Source: DASZIT01 sp963770635
GTDB lineage: Bacteria > Actinomycetota > Acidimicrobiia > Acidimicrobiales > RAAP-2
Length of the DNA: 64,000 nucleotides
Assembly: GCA_963770635.1 (NCBI GenBank)
Contig: CAVYQI010000003.1
Coordinates: forward strand, 62,001 to 126,000
Direction: 5' to 3'
Shown here: in pieces, positions 8,367-17,320 of the stretch
How positions within the stretch are numbered: position 1 is the first letter of the stretch
Layout: each line of letters opens with the position of its first letter
The notes under the pieces: generated by a model
The model's input: only the letters and a program-made list of their open reading frames with translations
What the model was told of the DNA's origin: nothing
Databases searched by the model: none
Translations under genes and position numbers: made by a program

Positions 8367-10070
8367 TTGAGACCTCACCGATCGAGGCCGGCAACCCTGG
8401 GGTTCGCAAGGTGGGTTGGGTGTTTCGTGTCCCTGGCGTCGGTGGGGGCGGTGGTCGGCCCAGCATCGGCGGCGGCCGGAGCGCCGGCCATCCTGACGGC
8501 CACCACCTATCCGGCCATGGGATCGGTGGTGATCCGAAACCCGTTGCCCAACTTCACCGCCGCCGCCCCCGGCCCCACCAACGGGGCGCTCAGCGCCGCC
8601 GAGTTGGGTGCGCTGTCGTCCAACCCTCAAAAAGCTGAAGGCCAATTCAACGTACTGGCCAAGCAGGCCGGGTTCGGCGCCTACCTTCGGCTCTGGACCG
8701 ACGCCAACGGGCCCGGCAGAGGCGCCAACGACATCGTGATCACCCTGTATCGCATTCCCAACTCGCAGGATGCCAATTCGTTCGCCTCGGGATCGCAGAA
8801 TCCGTACCAGCAACCCGGGGCAGCCTCGAGCTTCGCGGTACCCAGCATCCCCGGCGCCCACGGCTACACCGTCTCGATCTCGGCTCCGACCCAGGTGACC
8901 GAACAGGTGGTGCTCTTCAAGTCGGACCCGTACGTCGCCATCGTCCAGTTGGCGTCGTCGGTGGCGACCACCAACCCGGCGCCACTCAACCCGTCGGACG
9001 CCATCACCGTCAGCTTTCAGCAGTACACCGCCATCCGTCGTGCCCTGGGGACCCCGACCGCCGGTGCCGCGTCCGGCACCGCGTCGCCGACGTCGAAATC
9101 CGGAAGCATCGTCCCGACGGTGCTGGCCGTCGTCGGCGGTCTGGTGGTGTTGGCGGCCATCGCCTGGATGGTTGGCGGCCCGCCCCGGGATCGGCGGCGG
9201 CGGCGGCGGGCCGCGTTGTTCGCGGCTTCGCACGAGGTACGGGTGCCGGTTCCCGTCGACGTCCCGGTGGCCGAAACCCGCCCGGTCCGCCTGGCCCGGG
9301 GCCCGGTGATCCGGGTCGTGGAGGTCGAGCCCAGGACGGGGTCGGTGGTGTCTCCACCGAGCTCGACGCCGGTGAAGGCTGATCAACGACCGATATCGGC
9401 CCCGAGGCCGGCACCCCAACGGGTCGCCGAAGCCAAGCCGGCTCCGGCGGTCGAGCCCCCGCCCGAGCCAGCCTGGTCAGCAACGGCCCCCGAGCCCGAA
9501 CCCGAGCCACCCATCCAACCGGCGGTTGACACCCGGCCAGGATTTGAGCCGGCCGTCGAGCCCGGTGGGGGTCCTGGCATCGGGCCGGGAGCGGTTCCGG
9601 ATTTCGGCGCCGGACCGGCGTGCGAGCCGATGCCGGAGCCGGTGGTCGAGGCCGGCCAGGCGGTGCCAACCGAAACCGGGTTGGAGGTCCAGCCGGGAGC
9701 GGCCGAGCCCGAACCGACCATCGGACCGGCCTTCGAACCAATGGCGGACCCACACCTGGAGGAGTTGGAGCTGGCGGAATCGGCGGCGGCCGAACTGGCG
9801 GCACTGGAGCTGGCGAAACTCGGCACGACGGCGGACCCGGTTACCCTGCCCGACGTCGTGCCGGATGCGGTGATCGAGCCACAGACGGACCCGGTGGTCG
9901 GACCGGCGGGGCGGGGCTCGGCGGCAACACCCGTCGGTCAGTTCGATGACCCCGCACCGGGCACCCCCCCGGGTTGGCTACCGGACCCGTCGGGTCTGCC
10001 CGACGTGCTCCGCTACTGGGACGGCCATGCCTGGACCTTCCATGTGGCCACCCGCTCGGTCAAGCACTGA
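8367..10070 (+). CDS. Secreted/membrane-anchored protein with DUF2510 tail
   Basis: A 567-residue protein of unknown function. It has an N-terminal signal-like segment (Arg-rich start, then a hydrophobic run and an ASAAA cleavage-like site near residue 35), an extracytoplasmic domain of about 210 residues, a membrane helix near 250-270 (VLAVVGGLVVLAAIAWMV) and an Arg cluster DRRRRRR that fixes the following part in the cytoplasm. A long Pro/Glu-rich linker (~310-520) then leads to a C-terminal DUF2510 motif (GWLPDPSGLPDVLRYWDG). TTG 8367 is the likely start, because a later GTG would remove the basic n-region. The next gene also ends in DUF2510. Confidence 0.75.
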   Translation: MRPHRSRPATLGFARWVGCFVSLASVGAVVGPASAAAGAPAILTATTYPAMGSVVIRNPLPNFTAAAPGPTNGALSAAELGALSSNPQKAEGQFNVLAKQAGFGAYLRLWTDANGPGRGANDIVITLYRIPNSQDANSFASGSQNPYQQPGAASSFAVPSIPGAHGYTVSISAPTQVTEQVVLFKSDPYVAIVQLASSVATTNPAPLNPSDAITVSFQQYTAIRRALGTPTAGAASGTASPTSKSGSIVPTVLAVVGGLVVLAAIAWMVGGPPRDRRRRRRAALFAASHEVRVPVPVDVPVAETRPVRLARGPVIRVVEVEPRTGSVVSPPSSTPVKADQRPISAPRPAPQRVAEAKPAPAVEPPPEPAWSATAPEPEPEPPIQPAVDTRPGFEPAVEPGGGPGIGPGAVPDFGAGPACEPMPEPVVEAGQAVPTETGLEVQPGAAEPEPTIGPAFEPMADPHLEELELAESAAAELAALELAKLGTTADPVTLPDVVPDAVIEPQTDPVVGPAGRGSAATPVGQFDDPAPGTPPGWLPDPSGLPDVLRYWDGHAWTFHVATRSVKH

Positions 10071-10202
10071 GACAAACGGCCGCAACCTCTCCCGGCACCG
10101 CGGGGTCCGTCACCTGATCGCTACCGTCGCTCAGTACCATGAAGGGCAAATGATCCTCGCCCCTACGGAATCCCAAGCAACGACCACTCCCGGTTTTCAC
10201 CG

Positions 10203-10625
10203 GTGTTGAGCATCGAGGCGGTCGTCATCGCGGTCGCTATCGCGCTCGTGGTCATCTTGCTGGTGTGGTGGATGTTCCAGGGACGGAACCTGAAGGAGCG
10301 CAAGGCGGCTTCCGAAAGCCACTTCGCCGCGGATGCCGCCCACCTTGGGAGCGGTCCCGCCGGGTCTTCGGGCTCGACGGCGACCCCCTTGGCCGAACCG
10401 ACCTTGTTGGCGGCGACATGGGGTTCGGCATCCGCTCCTCTCCGACCCGGTGGTCACCCTGCAGGTGATTCTCCTTTGCCGAAGGCGGTGTCGTCGCCGG
10501 CTCCGTTCACTCCCCCGTCGGCGGTACCCGACGCCGGTTGGTTGCCCGACCCTTCCGGAGAACCAGGGATCCTCCGTTACTGGGACGGGACAGCATGGAC
10601 GGGCCACACCGCCGAACGCATCTGA
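10203..10625 (+). CDS. Small membrane protein with DUF2510 domain
   Basis: A 140-residue protein with one N-terminal membrane helix (VVIAVAIALVVILLVWWMF), a basic stretch (KERK), an Ala/Ser/Pro-rich linker and a C-terminal DUF2510 motif, GWLPDPSGEPGILRYWDG. The start is GTG at 10203 with TTG immediately after. Its architecture is a reduced version of the preceding protein, without the outer domain. DUF2510 is widespread in actinobacterial membrane proteins and has no settled function; it is expected here on the cytoplasmic side. Confidence 0.72.
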   Translation: MLSIEAVVIAVAIALVVILLVWWMFQGRNLKERKAASESHFAADAAHLGSGPAGSSGSTATPLAEPTLLAATWGSASAPLRPGGHPAGDSPLPKAVSSPAPFTPPSAVPDAGWLPDPSGEPGILRYWDGTAWTGHTAERI

Positions 10626-10652
10626 CGCCCGTCCCGGAACCCGCCCGGTACG

Positions 10653-11378
10653 TCAGAGCGCCAAGGTGGCGCCACCATCGACCACGATGGCCGCGCCGTT
10701 GATGTAGCCGGCCGGTTGCGAGCACAGAAACGCCACCACCTTGCCGAAGTCGGCCGGGTCTCCCATCACGCCGGAACCACCCAGCTCCTTCATCCGGTCG
10801 GTGGCATGAGACCCCGGACACACCAGGTTCAAGGTGATGCCGCTCTGTTCGGAGGCGAGGTCCTGAGCCGCCGTCTTGGCCCAGGCCCACAGGCCGACCC
10901 GCGCGGTGTTGGACAGTGCCAACGTCGGCACCGGCTGTACCACCGAGTAGGAAGTGATGCAGCAGATCCGCCCCCAGCCCCGATCGCGGAGCACCGGGAC
11001 CGCCGCCCGGACCAGCCGAATCGACGATCGGAGGTTGAGGTTGAGCGCGGCGTCCAGCTGGTCTTCGGTGACCTCCAGCGACCGGGCCGGCGGGGGTCCG
11101 CCGGCATTGGCCACCACGATGTCCACCCCTCCGAACCTGTCGACGGCGGCACCCACCAGGCGTTCGGGGGCGTCCGGGTCACCGATGTCGGCGACCCGCG
11201 TGGCCACCTCGGCACCCGAGGAGCGCAGGGAGGCCGCCGCCGTCTCCAGGACGTCCTTGCCCCGCGCCGACACCACCAGCCGCGCCCCTTCTGCCGCCAA
11301 CGCCTGAGCGGTGGCGAACCCCAGTCCTCGAGACCCGGCCGCCACCACCGCGACCTTGCCGTCCAGACCCAGATCCAT
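10653..11378 (-). CDS. SDR family oxidoreductase with atypical active site
   Basis: A 241-residue short-chain dehydrogenase/reductase. The glycine-rich nucleotide site is AAGSRGLG (residues 13-20) and the VANAGG motif is at 89-94. The active-site Ser is S143, but the usual Tyr-x3-Lys is replaced: the aligned segment reads SNTAR (156-160), so Tyr becomes Ser and Lys becomes Arg. Related SDRs with such replacements exist, and their chemistry is uncertain. The gene follows the M24 peptidase by 8 bases and ends the lpd-sucB-lipBA operon. The longer upstream reading frame belongs to the antisense of the peptidase and is excluded. Confidence 0.82.
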   Translation of the reverse strand: MDLGLDGKVAVVAAGSRGLGFATAQALAAEGARLVVSARGKDVLETAAASLRSSGAEVATRVADIGDPDAPERLVGAAVDRFGGVDIVVANAGGPPPARSLEVTEDQLDAALNLNLRSSIRLVRAAVPVLRDRGWGRICCITSYSVVQPVPTLALSNTARVGLWAWAKTAAQDLASEQSGITLNLVCPGSHATDRMKELGGSGVMGDPADFGKVVAFLCSQPAGYINGAAIVVDGGATLAL

Positions 11379-11386
11379 CCGGACTC

Positions 11387-12550
11387 CTACGCCTCGACGA
11401 CGACCAAATCGTGGCTGACGGTGTTCAGCGGCTCCGAACACCCGTCCTTGGCGATGATCACGATGTCCTCGAGCCGCATCCCGAACTGGCCGGGGGCGTA
11501 GATGCCGGGCTCCACCGAAAACGCGTGGCCCGGCCGAAGAAGCTCGCGGTTTCCCTCCACCAGATAGGGGTCTTCGTGTTCCTCGATGCCGATGCCGTGC
11601 CCGGTTCGATGGATGAAGAGGTCTCCGTACCCGGCGTCGTCGATGATGCGTCTGGCCACCGCGTCGACGGCCTCGGCGGCGATGCCATCGCCAGCGGCCG
11701 CCACCGCTGCCTGCTGGGAGGCGAGGAGGACCTCGTAGCACGCGGCCACCTGGCCGGTTGGCTCGCCGGTGACCACCGTCCGGGTGATGTCCGAGCAGTA
11801 GCCCACCTCGCCGTCCACGGAGAAGGAGCCGCCGAAGTCGCACACCACCGTCTCGTTGGGCCCGATGATCCGTGACCCCGGCTCGTGGTGGGGACTGGCG
11901 GCATTGGGCCCGCTTCCCACGATGGCGAAATTCACCCGCTGGTGGCCTTCGGCCACCAGCAGCGCACTGATGTCAGTCGACACATCCGCTTCCCGCCGAC
12001 CGATCAGGCGGATGTCGCCCCGCTGGAGCTGCGCCGCCACCCGGTCTGCGGCACCGGAGGCAGCCCGCAATGCTTCGAGCTCAATGGCGTCCTTGACCGC
12101 CCGGATCGGCGAGGTCACCATGGACCCGGTGATCCATTCGGCCTGGGGGATCTCCGACTGCAGGGCGAGCACCGACGTCGCCCACGTCCGGTCGGAGATG
12201 GCCACTCGCCGGAAGCCGGCCCGGCCACGTCCATCCCGGGCAGCCACCATCGACGCCACGATGCCGACGGGCTCCTCGGTGTCCGACCAGGGACGGACCC
12301 CGAACACCTCGTCAGCCCGAGCCACCCGGGGGGCCTCCAGGGCGGGAACCACCAGGACCGGATCTCCCTTCACGGGCAAGACCAACATGGTCAGCCGTTC
12401 CAACGGCATGGCCTCGTACCCGGTCAACCAGGGAAGGTCGGCACCCAGCGACAGCAGCAGCACATCGACCTCGAGCGCCTCCATCCGTTGCCGGACCCTG
12501 GCGATCCGATCGACCCGGGAGGCCTCGGCCCGTTGCGAAAGCTCGGTCAC
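11387..12550 (-). CDS. M24 family aminopeptidase (Xaa-Pro type)
   Basis: A 387-residue creatinase/aminopeptidase P-like protein. An N-terminal creatinase domain (~1-130) is followed by a pita-bread domain with the expected metal ligands: Asp in VVCDFGGSF and CSDITRT, His in HRTGHGIGIEEHE, and Glu in FSVEPGIY and MRLEDI. GTG 12550 is chosen because it overlaps the lipA stop as GTGA; the longer frame runs inside lipA. M24 peptidases cleave Xaa-Pro bonds or act as Pro dipeptidases; which applies here cannot be told. Placement directly behind lipA suggests co-expression. Confidence 0.88.
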   Translation of the reverse strand: MTELSQRAEASRVDRIARVRQRMEALEVDVLLLSLGADLPWLTGYEAMPLERLTMLVLPVKGDPVLVVPALEAPRVARADEVFGVRPWSDTEEPVGIVASMVAARDGRGRAGFRRVAISDRTWATSVLALQSEIPQAEWITGSMVTSPIRAVKDAIELEALRAASGAADRVAAQLQRGDIRLIGRREADVSTDISALLVAEGHQRVNFAIVGSGPNAASPHHEPGSRIIGPNETVVCDFGGSFSVDGEVGYCSDITRTVVTGEPTGQVAACYEVLLASQQAAVAAAGDGIAAEAVDAVARRIIDDAGYGDLFIHRTGHGIGIEEHEDPYLVEGNRELLRPGHAFSVEPGIYAPGQFGMRLEDIVIIAKDGCSEPLNTVSHDLVVVEA

Positions 12551-13557
12551 GACGTCCGCACCGGGATCGACGCCGGCACGCCAGGCTCCATGGCGATACC
12601 CGTCGGTCCCGGTGACGACGACTCGGCCGCTTCCCGGGCGTGGTAGCTCGACCGGGTCAGGGGTGACGCCTGCACGTGACTGAAACCCATGGCCATCCCC
12701 GCGTCCCTCAGGGAGTCGAACTCTTCGGGTCGCCACCACCGGGCCACGGGCAAATGGCGCGAGGTCGGTCGCAGATACTGACCGATCGTGACGATGTCGA
12801 CTCCGACCGCTCGCAGGTCGGCCAGCGTGGCCAGCACCTCGTCTTCACGTTCTCCCATGCCGAGGATCATCCCCGACTTGGTGGTGAGCCCGGCATCCTT
12901 GGCCCGGGCCAGCACGGCCAGGCTGCGGGCGTAGCCGGCCGACGGACGGACGGCACGCTGCAGGCGGGCCACCGTCTCGATGTTGTGATTCAGGACGTCC
13001 GGGCAGGGCATCGAAGATGGTGCGCAGGGAGGCCTGATCGCCCTTGCAGTCAGAGATCAGTACCTCGATCGCCGGTCCTCGGTGCCCGGTGCCGCGATCG
13101 CGGCGATGGTGGCGGCGAACCCTCCGGCCCCACCGTCGTCGAGATCGTCCCGGGCCACACAGGTGATCACCGCGTGGGCCAGGCCCATCCGGGCCACCGC
13201 CTCGGCCACCCGCTCCGGCTCACCGGGATCGAGCGGGAGAGGATGACGGGTATCGACCAGGCAGAACCCACAGGCCCGGGTGCAGCGTGACCCGTTGATC
13301 ATGAAGGTGGCGGTCCCGTCCGACCAGCACTCATAGATGTTCGGGCAGCCCGCCTCTTCGCACACCGTCACCAGGTTCAGATCCCGCAGCTGGTGCCGCA
13401 GCGCCCGGTAGTCCTCCCCCATCCGGGCCTGGACCCGCAACCACTCGGGCTTGCGTTCCTGGATCGGCAGTCCGGCTTCGGGATCGACCCCCGAACGCCG
13501 GAGCCGGCGATCGAGGGAGCGCTCCCTTGCCCGGGGCCGGCTCAGGGCCACCGGCAC
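12547..13557 (-). pseudogene. lipA: Lipoyl synthase region, compensated frameshift
   Basis: This region encodes a radical SAM lipoyl synthase, which inserts two sulfurs into octanoyl-lipoyl domains. Both Fe-S sites are present: auxiliary-cluster cysteines in CEEAGCPNIYEC and the radical SAM triad in CTRACGFC. The C-terminal RSSYHA is also present. The frame breaks twice. Near 13073-13085 it shifts by -1, the short conserved stretch IEVLISDCKGDQ is read in that frame, and one extra C in a CCC run (13001-13003 or 13006-13008) restores the first frame before PDVLNHNIET. As written there is a stop at 13057. LipA is essential for lipoylation, so a sequencing error is likely. It is joined in frame to LipB; GTG codons at 13557/13551 could also start it separately. 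Confidence 0.85.
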
Positions 13558-14310
13558 CCCGAATCCGGTGGGCGCTCCGTCGGTGGTGACCCCACTCACC
13601 ACCGGGTCGCCGCCGATACCGTCGGTCACTCGCTGGATGTCCTCCAACGGACCCCAGGCTTCCGTTGCCGCCGCGATCACCGCATCAGCGACCTCGGCCA
13701 TGGTGACGTCGATGCCCTCGGCCGCCAGCGACGTCACCGGCTTGTCGGCGATCCCGCAGGGCACGATGTGTTCGAACATCGACAGGTCCGGGTGCACGTT
13801 GAGGGCGAACCCGTGCATGGTCCGACCGTGAGTCGTCCGGACCCCGATGGCGCCGATCTTGCGAGGCCGGGTCCCGGCCTCCCCGGTAGCGGTGGAAGGG
13901 TCGGCTCGATGTCGGTCGAGGCCGACCCAGACTCCGGGATACCCGTCGAGTCTTCCGACGTCATCTGCACCGAGCCCCAACCCCACCAGCGCGTCGATGA
14001 CCACCTGCTCGACCCGTCGTACGTGATCGGGACCCCGATGAAGGCCGGCGCCGACGGTAACGATCGGGTAGCCCACCAGCTGGCCCGGACCGTGATAGGT
14101 GACATCGCCACCCCGGTCGGTCTTCACCGTTTCGGCCCCGACCGAGGCCGGATCAACCAGGATGTGAGCCTCGTCGGCATTGGAGCCCAAGGTGTAGACG
14201 TGATTGTGCTCCAGCAACAGCAGGTAGTCGTCCTCGGACCGGTGACAGAGCGAGCGCTGCAGCGCCCACGCCTCCCGATACGGGACGCGTCCCAACCACC
14301 GGACCCTCAA
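13057..14310 (-). CDS. lipB: Octanoyltransferase LipB fused to LipA N-terminal half
   Basis: Residues ~1-220 are a complete lipoyl(octanoyl) transferase, which moves octanoate from acyl carrier protein to E2 lipoyl domains. Visible motifs are DVTYHGPGQLVGYPI, RKIGAIGVR (catalytic Lys) and VPCGIADKPVTSL (catalytic Cys). The same frame continues without a stop through a charged linker (~225-255) into LipA, so LipB and LipA appear to be one polypeptide; the frame ends early at 13057 because of the lipA frameshift. LipB and LipA are usually adjacent separate genes. It lies 31 bases after sucB, whose lipoyl domain would be its substrate. Confidence 0.85.
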   Translation of the reverse strand: MRVRWLGRVPYREAWALQRSLCHRSEDDYLLLLEHNHVYTLGSNADEAHILVDPASVGAETVKTDRGGDVTYHGPGQLVGYPIVTVGAGLHRGPDHVRRVEQVVIDALVGLGLGADDVGRLDGYPGVWVGLDRHRADPSTATGEAGTRPRKIGAIGVRTTHGRTMHGFALNVHPDLSMFEHIVPCGIADKPVTSLAAEGIDVTMAEVADAVIAAATEAWGPLEDIQRVTDGIGGDPVVSGVTTDGAPTGFGVPVALSRPRARERSLDRRLRRSGVDPEAGLPIQERKPEWLRVQARMGEDYRALRHQLRDLNLVTVCEEAGCPNIYECWSDGTATFMINGSRCTRACGFCLVDTRHPLPLDPGEPERVAEAVARMGLAHAVITCVARDDLDDGGAGGFAATIAAIAAPGTEDRRSRY

Positions 14311-14341
14311 CGGGGATTCCTCTGGTCGTGCATGTCGTGGT

Positions 14342-15763
14342 TCAGAGCTCTCCGGCCCAGTCGCGCTCGTTCAGGATCTCCGACAGCCGGGCCAGGAACC
14401 GGGCCACGTACGCCCCGTCGACGGCCCGGTGGTCAAAGGTCATGGCCGCCAGTCCCACCGAGTGGATGGCGATCGACTCGCTGCCGTCGGGGAGGACCAC
14501 CACCACCGGCTTCCTCGACACCCCGTCGGTGGAGAGGATGGCCACCTGGGGCTGGTTGATGATCGCCCCGGTGAGCAGGGTGCCGAACGGCCCGGCGTTG
14601 GTGATGGAGAACGTTCCCCCGCTGATGTCATCCGCGTTCAATCGCTTGGTGCGGGCACGGTCGGCCACATCGTGGATCCGTCGAGCCATTCCCCGGAGGG
14701 TCAGCTCTTCGGCGTGGTGGACGACCGGAACGATGAGGCCCTCGTTGTCGAGGTCGACGGCGATCCCGAGATTGATGTCGTGGTGGATGATCAGCGCGTC
14801 GTCTCCCACCGAGGCATTGAGGTGGGGGAAGTCTCCCAGCGCCTCCACCGCGGCTCGGGCGGCAAAGGCCAGGTAGGTGAGGCTGAACCCCTCCTCCGTC
14901 TTGAACCGCGGACCATGGGAGCGGCGGACCCGCTCGACCCGTTCGTAGTCGATCTCCTTCACCATCAGGGTGTGGGCCGAGGTGGCCTTGGACCTCACCA
15001 TGTGCTCGGCGGTCCGGCGGCGGATGTTGGTGAAGGGGAGGATCTCATCCTGCCCGTCTCCCCGGGGAACCGGGGAGGCCGTGGCCCCCGGCTGAGCCAT
15101 CGGTGCGGACGGGACCGGGGCCGCAACCGAGTCGGCATCCGGCCGTCGGGCCGGCGCCACGACCGCGCCTCCGGGAGCCGTGGCGCCTCCGGATGCGATC
15201 ACCGCCTCGACATCGTCCCTGGTGATCCGACCGCCGATGCCGGTCCCGGTGACCGAACCGGCATCGATGCCGTGTTCGCTCAGCAACTTCCGAACCACCG
15301 GTGAGAGAACCAGACCGTTGCCGGCCGGCGGGGCGGTTGCGGATGTCTCCACCGGCGGTGCGGATGTCTCCACCGGCGGTGCCGGTGGCGGGGGTGGCGG
15401 TGGCGGTGCTGTTGGCAGGGGTGGAGGCGCCGCCGCGGGGGGCGGTGGGGGCGGGGCGCTCACCTCCGCAGTGGCCGGCGGCACGGGGTCAGTCGCGGCC
15501 GCGGGGGCTTCCGAGCCGTTGGTCGATCCGCTGTCGCCGATCACCGCCAACCGGACCCCGACGTCGACGGTGTCCCCTTCCTCGACCAGAATCTGGGTGA
15601 GGACGCCGCCGACCGGGGACGGGACCTCGGAGTCGACCTTGTCGGTGGACACCTCGAAGAGTGGCTCATCCCGCTCGACCTGGTCGCCGACGGCCTTCAG
15701 CCACTTGGTGATGGTTCCTTCCGTCACCGTCTCGCCCAATTGCGGCATGGTCACGTCAGGCAA
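14342..15763 (-). CDS. sucB: 2-oxo acid dehydrogenase E2 (dihydrolipoamide acyltransferase)
   Basis: A 473-residue E2 core of a 2-oxoacid dehydrogenase complex. A single lipoyl domain (~1-78, lipoyl Lys 42 in STDKVDSE) is followed by a long Pro/Ala-rich swinging linker with repeated PPVETSA, a peripheral-subunit-binding domain (VRKLLSEHGIDAGSVTGTG) and the acyltransferase domain ending in DHRAVDG (~444-450). TTG 15763 is the preferred start: GGAAGGGGG lies 7 bases upstream and it yields the family-typical beginning xPDVTMPQLGE. It overlaps the lpd stop by 8 bases. In actinobacteria this E2 commonly serves both pyruvate and 2-oxoglutarate complexes; here it could pair with AceE. Confidence 0.93.
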   Translation of the reverse strand: MPDVTMPQLGETVTEGTITKWLKAVGDQVERDEPLFEVSTDKVDSEVPSPVGGVLTQILVEEGDTVDVGVRLAVIGDSGSTNGSEAPAAATDPVPPATAEVSAPPPPPPAAAPPPLPTAPPPPPPPPAPPVETSAPPVETSATAPPAGNGLVLSPVVRKLLSEHGIDAGSVTGTGIGGRITRDDVEAVIASGGATAPGGAVVAPARRPDADSVAAPVPSAPMAQPGATASPVPRGDGQDEILPFTNIRRRTAEHMVRSKATSAHTLMVKEIDYERVERVRRSHGPRFKTEEGFSLTYLAFAARAAVEALGDFPHLNASVGDDALIIHHDINLGIAVDLDNEGLIVPVVHHAEELTLRGMARRIHDVADRARTKRLNADDISGGTFSITNAGPFGTLLTGAIINQPQVAILSTDGVSRKPVVVVLPDGSESIAIHSVGLAAMTFDHRAVDGAYVARFLARLSEILNERDWAGEL

Positions 15764-17258
15764 CGTGAAGCCCCCTTCCGGTAAGGGCCAACATGGTCTC
15801 GCCGAAGTTCTCCGACAGCGACGGGTGCGGCTGGATGAACTGCGCGACTTCATCAGGGGTGGCTTCCCAATTGACGGCCAGGTAGCCGGCCCCCAACTGC
15901 TCGGTGACCCAGGGACCGGCCATGTGGACGCCGAGGACCTTCCCGGTGGTGCCATCCGGGCGTTGCTCGGCGATGATCTTGACCACGCCCTCGGTGTCCC
16001 CGATGATCCGGGCCCGGCTGTTGCCGCCGAACGGGTCCTTCTTCACCACCACGTCGTAGCCGGCCGCCTTGGCCGCGTCCTCGGTCAATCCCGCGAACGC
16101 CACCTCCGGATGGCAGTAGATGGCCCAGGGCACCCGGTCGTAGTTCACCGGGAGCACCGGCTCGCCGAGGATCGACTTGATGACGACGATCGCCTCGGCA
16201 AATCCCACATGCGCCAGCTGGGGGGTGCCGGCCACCACGTCACCCACTGCCCACACCCCGGGTGCCGCGGTGCGCATGAGCTCGTCGGCGACCACGAATC
16301 CCCGCTCGTCGACCACCACGCCGGTTCCTTCGGCCAGGAGCTCCTCGGTGCGCGGACGCCGCCCGACCGAAACGACGACCGCGTCGACGGCCAGCTTCTC
16401 GCCGTCGCCGAAGAGCACGACGGTCCCCTTCCCCGACGGATCCGGGGTATGGCCCTGTAGCTGGGTGCCGGCCTTCACCTCGATGCCCCGCTTCCGGAAC
16501 GACCGGGCCACCACATTGGTGATGTCGGGATCGCACAGCGCCAGGATGCTCGGGAGAGCTTCGAACACCGTGACCTTGGAGCCCAGATCGGCAAACAGGG
16601 AGGCGAATTCGCAGCCGATGGCCCCGCCACCCACCACCGCCACCGATCCAGGGAGGGTATCCAGGTCGAGGACGTCATCCGAGTCCATCACGATGGTCCC
16701 GTCGACGTCGAAACCGGGGATGGTCCGCGGCAACGAGCCGGACGCCAGCACGATGTCGGTCCCGGTGATCTCCGTGGTCGTGCCGTCGTTGCCGGCGATG
16801 CGGACCTGGTGGTCGGGCAACAGGGTGCCGGTCCCGTTGAAGATGTCGATGCCCCGCCCTTTCATCAATCCGGAGAGGCCCTTGAACAACTGGTCGACGA
16901 CCTTCTGCTTGCGAGCCTGGCTCACCCCGAATTCCACTGACGGCTTGGCGTCACCGTCGCCGGTGTCGCCGATCCCGAACTGGGAGGCGCCCGACACGGT
17001 GCGGTAGACGGACGCCGTCTCCAGGAATTCCTTGGCCGGCACGCAGCCCCGGTGGAGGCAGGTGCCGCCTACCTTGTCGAGCTCGACGACGGCGACCGAC
17101 AGACCGGCGGCCGCCCCGTAGAGGGCGGCGCCATACCCGCCCGGCCCGCCGCCGATGACGACGATGTCGTAGGTGCCGTCGCCGCCACCCTCGGCCCCAC
17201 TGCCCCCCGATGCCGTGTGCTCCGATGCCACCTGGGGTCCCGTGGGAACCACCTCCAT
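15756..17258 (-). CDS. lpd: Dihydrolipoyl dehydrogenase (E3)
   Basis: A 500-residue FAD flavoprotein that reoxidises dihydrolipoyl groups of E2 with NAD. The FAD site is VVIGGGPGGYGAAL (~33-46), the redox disulfide is GGTCLHRGCVPAK (C67/C72), an NAD site VVGGGAIGCEFASL is mid-protein, and the interface HPSLSE near the C-terminus carries the catalytic His. The first ~28 residues (Gly/Ala/Ser-rich) are an extension compared with most Lpd proteins; a start within it is possible. It is the first gene of the operon that makes E2 and the lipoylation enzymes. Confidence 0.95.
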   Translation of the reverse strand: MEVVPTGPQVASEHTASGGSGAEGGGDGTYDIVVIGGGPGGYGAALYGAAAGLSVAVVELDKVGGTCLHRGCVPAKEFLETASVYRTVSGASQFGIGDTGDGDAKPSVEFGVSQARKQKVVDQLFKGLSGLMKGRGIDIFNGTGTLLPDHQVRIAGNDGTTTEITGTDIVLASGSLPRTIPGFDVDGTIVMDSDDVLDLDTLPGSVAVVGGGAIGCEFASLFADLGSKVTVFEALPSILALCDPDITNVVARSFRKRGIEVKAGTQLQGHTPDPSGKGTVVLFGDGEKLAVDAVVVSVGRRPRTEELLAEGTGVVVDERGFVVADELMRTAAPGVWAVGDVVAGTPQLAHVGFAEAIVVIKSILGEPVLPVNYDRVPWAIYCHPEVAFAGLTEDAAKAAGYDVVVKKDPFGGNSRARIIGDTEGVVKIIAEQRPDGTTGKVLGVHMAGPWVTEQLGAGYLAVNWEATPDEVAQFIQPHPSLSENFGETMLALTGRGLHVA

Positions 17259-17320
17259 CCTCGATACATGGGTGCCAATTGCAACCGTTTCAGCCTATCG
17301 GTCCCCGGGCGCCACCGAGC

